This document shows, piece after piece, positions 1 to 5,559 of a stretch of DNA of 5,559 bases. The translations under genes and the position numbers were made by a program. The DNA is from Holophagaceae bacterium. GTDB taxonomy: Bacteria; Acidobacteriota; Holophagae; Holophagales; Holophagaceae. Below the pieces are notes generated by a model. The model had not been told where the DNA came from, did not search any database, and was given only the letters and a program-made list of their open reading frames with translations. The stretch covers positions 1 through 5,559 of the forward strand of contig JANXYT010000501.1 in the NCBI GenBank assembly GCA_025355915.1, read 5' to 3'. Positions within the stretch are counted from its first letter, which is position 1. Each line of letters opens with the position of its first letter.

Positions 1-1
1 G

Positions 2-1384
2 TACGACATGGACTACACCCTGGTGGACTACCGGGTGGACGCCTTCGAGCGCATGGTCTACGCCCAGGCCCGGGCACGCCTGGCCTCCGAAGGCTGGCCC
101 ATGGACGGGCTCGACTTCGACCCGCAGATGGTGACCCGCGGCCTCGTGATCGATACCGAGCTGGGGAATCTGGTGAAGGCCGACCGCTTTGGTTTCGTGA
201 AACGGGCCATGCACGGCACGCGCATGCTGGAGTTCGCCGAGCAACGCGAGGCCTACACCCAGACCCCAGTGGATCTGAGTGATCCGCGCTGGGTGTTCCT
301 CAACACGCTGTTCTCGCTGTCAGAAGGCTGCCTCTTCGCCCAGACGGTCGACCTGTTGGATCGCGGTGCCCTGCCCCGTTCCTTCGAGTACGCGAGCCTC
401 TACCGGCATGTGCGGGCGCGGGTGGATGCCCAGCACATCGAGGGTCATCTGAAGGCCGAAATCGCCTCGGCGCCGGATCGCTACGTGGTGCAGGATCCCG
501 AGGCCGCCCTGGCCCTGCTGGACCAGAAGACCGCGGGCAAGAAGCTGCTGCTCATCACCAATTCGGAGTGGAGTTTCACCTCGAAGATGATGGCCCACGC
601 CTACGACCGGCACCTGCCGGGGGACATGACCTGGCGCCAGCTCTTCGATGTGGTGATCGTCGCCGCCCGGAAGCCCGCCTTCTTCACCGAACATGGACCG
701 TACTTCGAGGTGGTGGACGAGGCGGGCCTCCTGCGCCCCCTGGTCGGTTCCCTGCGCGCCGGCGGCATCTACCTGGGCGGGTCGGCAGCCCAGGTGGAAC
801 GCGACCTGGGCATCTCCGGGGACGAGATCCTCTATGTGGGCGATCACATGTTCGGCGACGTGCATGTGAGCAAGCGCACCCTCAGGTGGCGCACGGCCCT
901 GGTGCTGCGGGAACTGGAAGCCGAGGTGTCGGCCCTGGAGGCCTTTCGCCCCATCGACCTTCGCATCATGGCCCTGATGCAGGAGAAGGAGGCGCTGGAA
1001 GGCCGGTTGTCCCGGGCCCGCCTCGCGCTCCAGCGCCTGCATACCGGCTATGGGCCCACCTCCGATGCGGACGCAGCCACCCTGGGTGCCCGGGTCCACG
1101 ATCTCCGCGGCCAGCTGGTGGCTCTGGATGCTGAAATTGGCCCCCTGGCCAGGGCCGGTTCCGAAATGACCAATGCCCGCTGGGGTCTGCTCACCCGCGC
1201 GGGCAACGACAAGAGCCACCTCACCCGGCAGATCGAACGGTACGCTGACATCTACACCAGCCGCGTATCCAACTTCCTCCACGCCACGCCCTATGCCTAC
1301 TTCCGGTCGCCGCGGGGAAGCCTGCCACATGATCCCAGCGCCGCCGGCGGTTCACCCCTGGACCACCTGGACCACGGGGCCTGA
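2..1384 (+). CDS. HAD-superfamily purine 5'-nucleotidase, cN-II (HAD-IG) type, 5'-truncated by window edge
   Basis: Likely a cytosolic 5'-nucleotidase that hydrolyses purine nucleoside monophosphates (IMP/GMP in characterised cN-II relatives) to nucleoside and phosphate. All HAD motifs are visible. Motif I is D-M-D-Y-T-L, with the nucleophile Asp at codon 5-7 and the acid/base Asp at 11-13. Counting from the Met at 8, motif II is L-L-I-T-N-S-E-W around 181-188, motif III Lys is residue 222 in A-R-K-P-A-F-F, and motif IV is G-D-H-M-F-G-D with Asp 279 and 284. The C-terminal part (about 391-440) also matches the cN-II pattern: W-G-L-L-T-R-A-G, then R-Y-A-D-I-Y, then a Y-F-R-S-P segment ending near P-H-D. 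The Met at 8 cannot be the start because the nucleophile lies before it and the frame is open to the left edge, so the N-terminus is missing. There is no signal peptide or membrane segment. A helical, charged stretch around 300-380 may form a coiled coil. It converges with the - strand gene cluster. The family call is firm; substrate is inferred from the family. Confidence 0.93.
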   Translation, partial: YDMDYTLVDYRVDAFERMVYAQARARLASEGWPMDGLDFDPQMVTRGLVIDTELGNLVKADRFGFVKRAMHGTRMLEFAEQREAYTQTPVDLSDPRWVFLNTLFSLSEGCLFAQTVDLLDRGALPRSFEYASLYRHVRARVDAQHIEGHLKAEIASAPDRYVVQDPEAALALLDQKTAGKKLLLITNSEWSFTSKMMAHAYDRHLPGDMTWRQLFDVVIVAARKPAFFTEHGPYFEVVDEAGLLRPLVGSLRAGGIYLGGSAAQVERDLGISGDEILYVGDHMFGDVHVSKRTLRWRTALVLRELEAEVSALEAFRPIDLRIMALMQEKEALEGRLSRARLALQRLHTGYGPTSDADAATLGARVHDLRGQLVALDAEIGPLARAGSEMTNARWGLLTRAGNDKSHLTRQIERYADIYTSRVSNFLHATPYAYFRSPRGSLPHDPSAAGGSPLDHLDHGA

Positions 1385-1398
1385 GAACCCGAGGGCCC
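1377..1398 (+). repeat. Short inverted repeat flanking the nucleotidase stop codon
   Basis: GGGCC at 1377-1381 can pair with GGCCC at 1394-1398, and the TGA stop sits at the start of the 12-nt loop. One further U-G pair is possible at the inner end. The 3' side is followed by AGATCATCTT, not a run of T, so this is not a typical intrinsic terminator. A five-pair stem in GC-rich DNA could easily arise by chance. Confidence 0.3.
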
Positions 1399-1405
1399 AG
1401 ATCAT

Positions 1406-1465
1406 CTTGAATGCGCGGGTCCGCTGAAGCATCGCTAGCACCCGTAAAACCAACACGCCTTCAAG
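1406..1465. terminator. Possible bidirectional hairpin in the convergent spacer (weak)
   Basis: CTTGAATGCG (1406-1415) is an imperfect inverted repeat of CGCCTTCAAG (1456-1465), with 9 of 10 positions complementary. Inside it CGGGT (1416-1420) pairs with ACCCG (1440-1444), and GCT (1423-1425) with AGC (1437-1439). The nested fold lies between two converging genes, which is where a shared terminator would be expected. No T-run follows the stem on either strand, so any termination function is inferred from position and symmetry only. Confidence 0.3.
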
Positions 1466-1483
1466 CCGATAGAAAATGCCCTT

Positions 1484-2911
1484 TCACTTCACCGCATAGA
1501 CCGTCACCCCGTAGTGCTCCGGATCCCATGGCCCATCGCTGTTCCAATGGCCGTAGGCATGGCTGTCGTCGGTTCGGAAACGAAGGCTATAGACCCCCTT
1601 GGGGAGGCTGATCACCTCGTCGATCAGGCGATTCTTGGAGGCACCGCCGGCGGGGAGGGTGCGGCTGCGCTCCATGGTCCAGACCTTCTTGCCCGCGACA
1701 TCCTCAATCCAGGCCTCATCCGCCATGTCCTCGCCATCCCCCTCACCGATGGCGTAGATCCGCACCGACTGGGCCGTGGCGAGGGTGAACGGAGCGCGCC
1801 GGTCCTGATCATTGCCCACCCGCACCAGTTCGGACAGCACGGGCCAGGTGAGGGGGTTCGTCAAGGCGACCGCAGCAAGGTCAGCGTCGGAAGGCACGGC
1901 CAGGGTCAGCCCATACATGCCGGGATCACAGGAAGGCGCCGCATTCCAGTCCGCGGGGGAATGGGAATCGTCCGTGACGAAGGTGGCCTCGTAGTCCCCC
2001 GCAGGCAGTTGAAGGGTCTCCACCTGGCGGCGGTTCTTGCGGGCGCCGCCGGCGAATTGGGCCTTGTCCATGCTCATCTCCCACACCCGGGCGCGGCTGC
2101 GGGCCTCCGTGATCCAGCCGTAGTCATGCATGCGTCGGCCACTGCCCTCGCCCTCCCCGTAGATGTGCAGGGTGACCGGCTTGCGCACATGGAAGGCCTG
2201 GGTCCAATGCCCGTTGTCCGTGACGCCGGGAAGGGCCACCACGATGTTCTTCCAGTGCAGGGGCGCCTCGAAGTTGGAGACATCTGAGGGTCGACCAGCG
2301 GGCAGATAGATTTCCATCCCGTAGTTCCCCACCTGCTCGCGCCAGTGGCGCAGGAGGCTGGTGTGATCCACCCCGAAGGCCGCCAGGAATCCGTGCGGCC
2401 GTTCAGGGCGTTCGGCCTTGACCCCCCGACGGTCGATGTTCCGGGTCCACTGGGCGACGAGCAGGCCCTGGCCGAATCCGTGATTGGCGAAGTAGGCCTC
2501 GTAGCTGCCGGCGGGCAGATCCAGATACTGATCGGCCACGCGGTATTCCCAAGCCCGTTTGGTGTTCGATCCATCCATCTGCCAGACCACCTCGCGGGTG
2601 GTGGCGTTCAGGATCCAGCCGTAGGCGAAGAGTGGGATGTCCCCGGAGGAGGCAGGCACGATCCGGCGCAGGCCCGCGCCCTTGGCATAGACGTGGATCT
2701 TCATGGCCCTGGGCAAGGTGAATCCCTGCTGGCGAACTTCGGCGGATTCGAAATCATGCAGCGCCACGATGCGGGGCTCCTCGCCGCGCAGGGCCGAAGG
2801 CGCGAAGGAAACCATCAGGACGATCAGAACCACCGCATGGATCATACGGATCAGGGCGGCGGCTTCAGACAGCAGAGAAGGCAACATGGGAACCCCCGGG
2901 GACGGTTCCAA
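1484..2911 (-). CDS. Exported protein with three related beta-rich repeats, function unknown
   Basis: I do not recognise a named family. The protein is 475 residues from a TTG start at 2911, which has a well-placed AAGGA five bases upstream. ATG alternatives lie at 2887 (residue 9) and 2845 (residue 23). A hydrophobic core at about 26-40 followed by S-A-L-R-G-E-E looks like a signal peptide; there is no lipobox Cys. The rest is three related units, about 47-204, 222-339 and 358-474. Each runs F-x-L/V, then an I-x-V/I-Y-A/G-x-G-x-G strand, an aromatic-W/G-W-I step, V-W-x-M, L-P-x-G-x-Y and a closing Y-G-x-x-x strand. Units 2 and 3 share T-D-D-S-H (313-317, 447-451), W-N (322-323, 456-457) and D-P-x-x-Y-G (329-334, 463-468). 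Unit 1 lacks D-D-S-H and carries an insertion. The alternating hydrophobic pattern suggests beta-sandwich domains in the periplasm or at the cell surface, possibly for ligand or metal binding; this is inference. It is the last gene of the mfd-led cluster. Confidence 0.85.
   Translation of the reverse strand: MEPSPGVPMLPSLLSEAAALIRMIHAVVLIVLMVSFAPSALRGEEPRIVALHDFESAEVRQQGFTLPRAMKIHVYAKGAGLRRIVPASSGDIPLFAYGWILNATTREVVWQMDGSNTKRAWEYRVADQYLDLPAGSYEAYFANHGFGQGLLVAQWTRNIDRRGVKAERPERPHGFLAAFGVDHTSLLRHWREQVGNYGMEIYLPAGRPSDVSNFEAPLHWKNIVVALPGVTDNGHWTQAFHVRKPVTLHIYGEGEGSGRRMHDYGWITEARSRARVWEMSMDKAQFAGGARKNRRQVETLQLPAGDYEATFVTDDSHSPADWNAAPSCDPGMYGLTLAVPSDADLAAVALTNPLTWPVLSELVRVGNDQDRRAPFTLATAQSVRIYAIGEGDGEDMADEAWIEDVAGKKVWTMERSRTLPAGGASKNRLIDEVISLPKGVYSLRFRTDDSHAYGHWNSDGPWDPEHYGVTVYAVK
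1490..2773 (-). repeat. Three diverged tandem protein-domain repeats within the exported protein
   Basis: The units map to 2300-2773 (unit 1), 1895-2248 (unit 2) and 1490-1840 (unit 3). They are recognisable at protein level only; the DNA is too diverged to count as a nucleotide repeat. Units 2 and 3 are about 117 residues and closest to each other, sharing K-N-R, L-P-x-G-x-Y, T-D-D-S-H, W-N and D-P-x-x-Y-G. Unit 1 is about 158 residues because of extra sequence between its L-P-A-G-S-Y and its closing N-Y-G-M-E-I-Y strand. Confidence 0.75.
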
Positions 2912-2916
2912 GTTAG

Positions 2917-2922
2917 TCCTTC
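2917..2922 (-). promoter_or_regulatory. Shine-Dalgarno site supporting a TTG start for the repeat protein
   Basis: The - strand reads GAAGGA, then CTAAC, then TTG, giving a five-base spacer to the TTG at 2911. The ATG at 2887 has only a G-run and a C-rich spacer before it, and the ATG at 2845 has no evident site. This favours TTG, although it gives an unusually long N-terminal region (about 25 residues) before the signal-peptide core. Confidence 0.5.
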
Positions 2923-2946
2923 ACCTGGCGGTCTCGCAGGGGGATC

Positions 2947-2981
2947 GGTGAACGGCGGGTCTCCACCGGCGAACCGTTACC
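2947..2981 (-). repeat. Imperfect hairpin overlapping the stop codon of the DUF2254-like gene
   Basis: On the - strand GGTAACGG (2981-2974) can pair with CCGTTCACC (2955-2947), with a single bulged C. The TAA stop (2979-2977) is within the 5' arm. The sequence after the stem is GATCCCCC, with no T-run, so it is not a standard Rho-independent terminator. It sits in the 65-bp spacer before the next gene and could influence RNA processing or coupling between the two genes. Confidence 0.4.
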
Positions 2982-4452
2982 ACTGTTCCAGGAACGCCTG
3001 GGCTTGCACCACCGCGGCCGGGGACAGGTGGGCGAAGCGCATCAACCGATCGTTGAATTCATAGTGCAGTTCCCGGTTCTCCTCCAGCAGCAGTTCCAGC
3101 TGCTCGCGGTGGATCGCCTCGTCCGTCAGGAACCGCCAGTAGATGGCATCGGCGGCCTCCTTCAACCCTCTTGCCCGCGCCTCCCAGTGGGTGCGCAGGA
3201 TCGTGCGCCAGCCGACCTTCTTCATGGTGCTGTCCTGGGCGATGGCGTCCTGCCAGACCGGCCCGGCCCAGGCCTGAATCAGCTCCACAGCCCGCTCCTC
3301 ATCCTGGCGGCCAATGCTGAGCACCAGTTCGCCCAGATCGTAGACCACCGTCTCGAAGGCGAAATGAAGCCCCTGTTGGTCCGCCAGACGGGCGTAGTGC
3401 ATCAAGCGGCGGGCGGCCTCGTGCATCCGGTGGGGCGTGCGGTGAAAGGCCTCGATGAGCAACCGGTAGTGGTACGACAGGTTCTGGAACCGCCGGAGAT
3501 CATGCTCCTCCACGGCTTCGCGCAACAGGGTATTGAACGTCATCAGGTGGAGTTCGATCACGGCCGTCGCGTCCACGCCGCAGGCCAGGCGGGCCGTGTC
3601 CACCAACTGCCCCGCCAGTTCAGAGAGCAGCTCATGCTGCCGCCGGGTCGCGACCTCGGCCACCTTGAGGGTCTGCGCCAGGACGTAGGCTTCGGGCCAG
3701 GCCCGCTCCCGGATGAGATAGTCCTGCCCTTCCTTGGCCAGGCCTGGAACAAACCATGGCCGGGACTGGCGCCAGGAGGAGCCTGCGCGTCCCGAGCAGC
3801 CGATGATGCCAGCCAGCAGCGCATGAAGGGAATTCAGCGCCAGCAGCACCAGCTGCCGGTCCCCGCGGGTCATGCCGGTGAGCGCCACATTCGTCACCAC
3901 ATCGATGGTCTCGAAGAGGTTGTCCTTGTTCGCTTCGATCTTCCGTCCCCGCGCCAGCTCCTGGATGCTGCGAAGGCCCTTCCGGCTGAGCATCGGCATG
4001 AAGTAGCTCGGGCGGAGGAAGCGGCTGATGCCGAATAGGTAGGGCAGGATGCCCGCCAGCACCACCAGGTAGATGAAGGCGACGGCCCAGATGCCGAAGC
4101 GGACGAAGACATGGCCGGGCGGGAAGAAGTGCAGCGCCATCACCAGCAGGTTGCCGATGATGAACACGGACAGCCCGCCCACGATGAGTGGATGCGTGAC
4201 ATAGAGCTTCACCAGCCGCGGCGTGTACAGATTGGAAGTGAGGGGCAGGATCAGCGCGATGCTGGTCATCACGATGGCCATGAGCTGGTTCAGCGTGCGG
4301 CTGGCGGTAGCGAAGCCAAACGGCTCGAAATCCTTGACGCTGCCGTGGTGGGCCGTGAGCAGGCCCAGCATCGCCGCCGCCAGGAAACACCCGGCGGTCA
4401 CCATCGCCGGACGGTGGCCATTCCAGATGCTCGCGAACCGTCCCTGGGCCAT
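2977..4452 (-). CDS. DUF2254-like integral membrane protein, function unknown
   Basis: A 491-residue protein with four predicted membrane helices in its first third (about 16-34, 56-74, 87-109 and 117-141) and a long helical soluble region from about 150 to the end. The segment T-L-N-Q-L-M-A-I-V-M-T-S-I followed by L-T-S-N-L-Y-T-P-R-L, then a second helix pair, resembles the N-terminus of the DUF2254 family of predicted membrane proteins. The D-N-L-F-E-T-I-D-V-V-T-N-V-A region near 177-190, leading into a L-x-x-L-H-A-L-L helix, fits the family's following conserved block. The resemblance is by eye and distant. The role of DUF2254 proteins is not established. The ATG start at 4452 is kept because it precedes the first helix by a short charged segment; its ribosome site is weak. 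It lies 42 bp after mfd and 65 bp before the exported repeat protein, in the same direction. It could instead be an unrelated four-helix membrane protein. Confidence 0.85.
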   Translation of the reverse strand: MAQGRFASIWNGHRPAMVTAGCFLAAAMLGLLTAHHGSVKDFEPFGFATASRTLNQLMAIVMTSIALILPLTSNLYTPRLVKLYVTHPLIVGGLSVFIIGNLLVMALHFFPPGHVFVRFGIWAVAFIYLVVLAGILPYLFGISRFLRPSYFMPMLSRKGLRSIQELARGRKIEANKDNLFETIDVVTNVALTGMTRGDRQLVLLALNSLHALLAGIIGCSGRAGSSWRQSRPWFVPGLAKEGQDYLIRERAWPEAYVLAQTLKVAEVATRRQHELLSELAGQLVDTARLACGVDATAVIELHLMTFNTLLREAVEEHDLRRFQNLSYHYRLLIEAFHRTPHRMHEAARRLMHYARLADQQGLHFAFETVVYDLGELVLSIGRQDEERAVELIQAWAGPVWQDAIAQDSTMKKVGWRTILRTHWEARARGLKEAADAIYWRFLTDEAIHREQLELLLEENRELHYEFNDRLMRFAHLSPAAVVQAQAFLEQW

Positions 4453-4478
4453 GTCGATCTTTCGGCGGGAATTCTTAT

Positions 4479-4502
4479 TCGGCTGAATCCTGGCTCAGCC
4501 GA
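4479..4502 (-). repeat. Perfect 8-bp hairpin spanning the mfd stop codon
   Basis: TCGGCTGA (- strand 4502-4495) is exactly complementary in inverted orientation to TCAGCCGA (4486-4479), around an 8-nt loop (GCCAGGAT). The TGA stop of mfd forms the loop-side end of the 5' arm. The sequence after the stem is ATAAGAATT, which is A/T-rich but has no T-run. It may be a weak terminator, an attenuator between mfd and the next gene, or an RNA-stabilising 3' end. The symmetry is certain; the function is not. Confidence 0.5.
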
Positions 4503-5559
4503 GGAGCGCCCACTCCACCAGCACCCGCTGGGCCTGCAGGATGGGGCCGTCCTGGGTGCCGAGCAGGGGCAGGCGCACGGTGCCGTCCGGGCTGAACTGG
4601 GCGCCCTTTTTCTGGCCCACCCAGACCATGAGCTTTCCGGGGTCGAGGGGCGTCTGGGGACTCAGGCGGAACTTGAGCTGCCCCTTGTCCACCGCCACCT
4701 CAGACACGGCCATGGCCTGGGCCCGCAGCTTGACCTTGAGCACCTCGAAGAACCGCACCGTATCGGCATCCTCCTCGGAGATGCGACCAAAGCGGTCCTC
4801 CAGTTCCAGGCGGTACTGCTCCAGTTCCCTCTCGTCCCGCAGCCGCGAGATCCGCTTGTAGGCCACCAGCCGCTCGCTGGCCTGATCGATCCAACGGCGG
4901 CTGAGCTGGGCGCCGGGCGCCAACCCGTCGAGCTTGACCTCGAAGGTGCCGCTGGGCTGGCCCTGCAGTTCCTGGAGCGTCTCCTCCAGCAGCTTCAGGT
5001 AAAGCTCGAAGCCGATGTCATGGATGTGGCCGGATTGCTCGCCACCCAGCAGGTTGCCCGCGCCCCGCAACTCCAGATCCATGGCCGCCACCCGGAAGCC
5101 AGAGCCCAGCTCCGAAAAGTCCTCCAGGGCCTGCAGCCGCCGGCGGGCCTCGTCGCTGATCTCGTGTTTGGGCGGGATGAGCAGGTAGGCATAGGCCGGC
5201 ACGTCGCTGCGGCCCACCCGCCCCCGCAGCTGGTAGAGCTGGCTGAGGCCGAAGGCGTCGGCCCGGTGGACGATGAGCGTATTGGCGTTGGGCACGTCGA
5301 GGCCATTTTCGACAATGGTTGTCGCCACCAGCACATCCACCCGGCCCTCCATGAAGGCCAGCATCACCTGCTCCAGGCCCTCATCGCTCAACTGGCCATG
5401 GCCCACAGCCACGCGGGCATCGGGCACCAGCTCGCGCACCCGGGCGGCGATGGAGACGATGGATTCCACGCGGTTGTGCACCAAGTAGACCTGGCCGCCG
5501 CGGCGGAGTTCGAACTGGATGGCCGTCTGCACCAGCTCGTCGCTCCAGGGCGCCACCAC
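4495..5559 (-). CDS. mfd: Transcription-repair coupling factor Mfd, C-terminal 354 residues, truncated by window edge
   Basis: Mfd is a DNA translocase that pushes stalled RNA polymerase off damaged DNA and recruits the UvrA/UvrB excision repair machinery. Only the C-terminal third is present; full proteins are about 1,100-1,200 residues. Numbering from the right edge, the second motor lobe is visible. It has G-Q-V-Y-L-V-H-N-R near 22-30, motif V (V-A-T-T-I-V-E-N-G-L-D-V-P) at 78-90 and motif VI (Q-L-R-G-R-V-G-R-S) at 110-118. Next comes the TRG (translocation in RecG) element, including R-G-A-G-N-L-L-G-G-E-Q-S-G at 165-177. The C-terminal TRCF domain follows, with V-A-Y-K-R-I-S near 232-238 and L-E-D-R-F-G near 253-258. 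The frame is open to the right edge; the V-V-A-P-W-S-D sequence there matches internal Mfd sequence, so the GTG at the edge is not a start. All motif residues look intact. It ends in TGA at 4497-4495, inside a hairpin. Confidence 0.97.
   Translation of the reverse strand: MVAPWSDELVQTAIQFELRRGGQVYLVHNRVESIVSIAARVRELVPDARVAVGHGQLSDEGLEQVMLAFMEGRVDVLVATTIVENGLDVPNANTLIVHRADAFGLSQLYQLRGRVGRSDVPAYAYLLIPPKHEISDEARRRLQALEDFSELGSGFRVAAMDLELRGAGNLLGGEQSGHIHDIGFELYLKLLEETLQELQGQPSGTFEVKLDGLAPGAQLSRRWIDQASERLVAYKRISRLRDERELEQYRLELEDRFGRISEEDADTVRFFEVLKVKLRAQAMAVSEVAVDKGQLKFRLSPQTPLDPGKLMVWVGQKKGAQFSPDGTVRLPLLGTQDGPILQAQRVLVEWALLG

Noticed and set aside
320..1330. Long - strand open frame (336 codons) opposite the nucleotidase gene
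   Set aside because: It is antisense to a gene with all catalytic motifs; its translation is rich in Gly, Gln, His and Val with no recognisable domain, as expected for the shadow of a GC-rich gene.
1514..2287. + strand open frame (257 codons) opposite the repeat-protein gene
   Set aside because: Low-complexity Gly/Arg/His/Val-rich translation with no motif, while the - strand frame has a signal peptide, internal repeats and a ribosome site.
2927..2964. Near-direct repeat GGCGGTCTC / GGCGGGTCTC in the spacer
   Set aside because: Only two short imperfect copies in GC-rich sequence; consistent with chance and with no third copy nearby.
2345..3064. + strand open frame (239 codons) spanning the spacer between the two - strand genes
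   Set aside because: It overlaps two better-supported genes in antisense and has no domain or convincing start signal.
3004..4038. + strand open frame (344 codons) opposite the membrane-protein gene
   Set aside because: Antisense shadow; no hydrophobic pattern or motif, whereas the - strand frame has four clear membrane helices.
3632..4390. - strand open frame (252 codons) in another frame of the membrane-protein gene
   Set aside because: Composition is Gly/Ala/Pro/Arg/His-rich without structure; it is a frame-shifted reading of the same gene and not evidence of a frameshift.
4453..4494. Possible promoter between mfd and the membrane-protein gene (GAATAAGAATT on the - strand)
   Set aside because: An A/T-rich patch alone, with no matching -35 element at proper spacing, is not enough to call a promoter.

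Overview
This is a GC-rich (roughly two-thirds G+C by eye) bacterial chromosomal window packed with coding sequence. It holds four protein genes and only short spacers. No RNA genes, insertion sequences, CRISPR arrays or phage genes were seen. The taxon cannot be fixed from the sequence alone. A high-GC genome carrying a eukaryote-like cN-II type 5'-nucleotidase would fit Acidobacteriota (for example the Holophaga/Geothrix group) or a former deltaproteobacterial lineage. That is a low-confidence inference.

Layout: (1) On the + strand, from the left edge to 1384, is a 5'-truncated HAD-superfamily purine 5'-nucleotidase with all four HAD motifs. Its catalytic nucleophile Asp is encoded at 5-7, upstream of the first in-window ATG, so the true start lies outside the window. 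(2) A 99-bp convergent spacer (1385-1483) contains a nested imperfect inverted repeat but no convincing U-tract terminator. (3) On the - strand three genes read right to left: the 3' end of mfd (transcription-repair coupling factor, 5559-4495), a four-helix membrane protein resembling DUF2254 (4452-2977), and an exported protein built from three related beta-rich repeats (2911-1484). The spacers are 42 and 65 bp and no clear promoter was seen in either, so the three could be co-transcribed.

How they fit together: Mfd and the nucleotidase are housekeeping functions (transcription-coupled repair and purine nucleotide turnover). The two genes downstream of mfd are the less characterised part. 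One is an inner-membrane protein with a large helical soluble domain. The other is a secreted or periplasmic repeat protein with a conserved D-D-S-H / W-N / D-P-x-x-Y-G signature. The sequence does not show a functional link between them beyond shared orientation and close spacing. I found no strong evidence for a wholly new multi-gene system; the repeat protein and the hairpins around stop codons are the most worthwhile leads.
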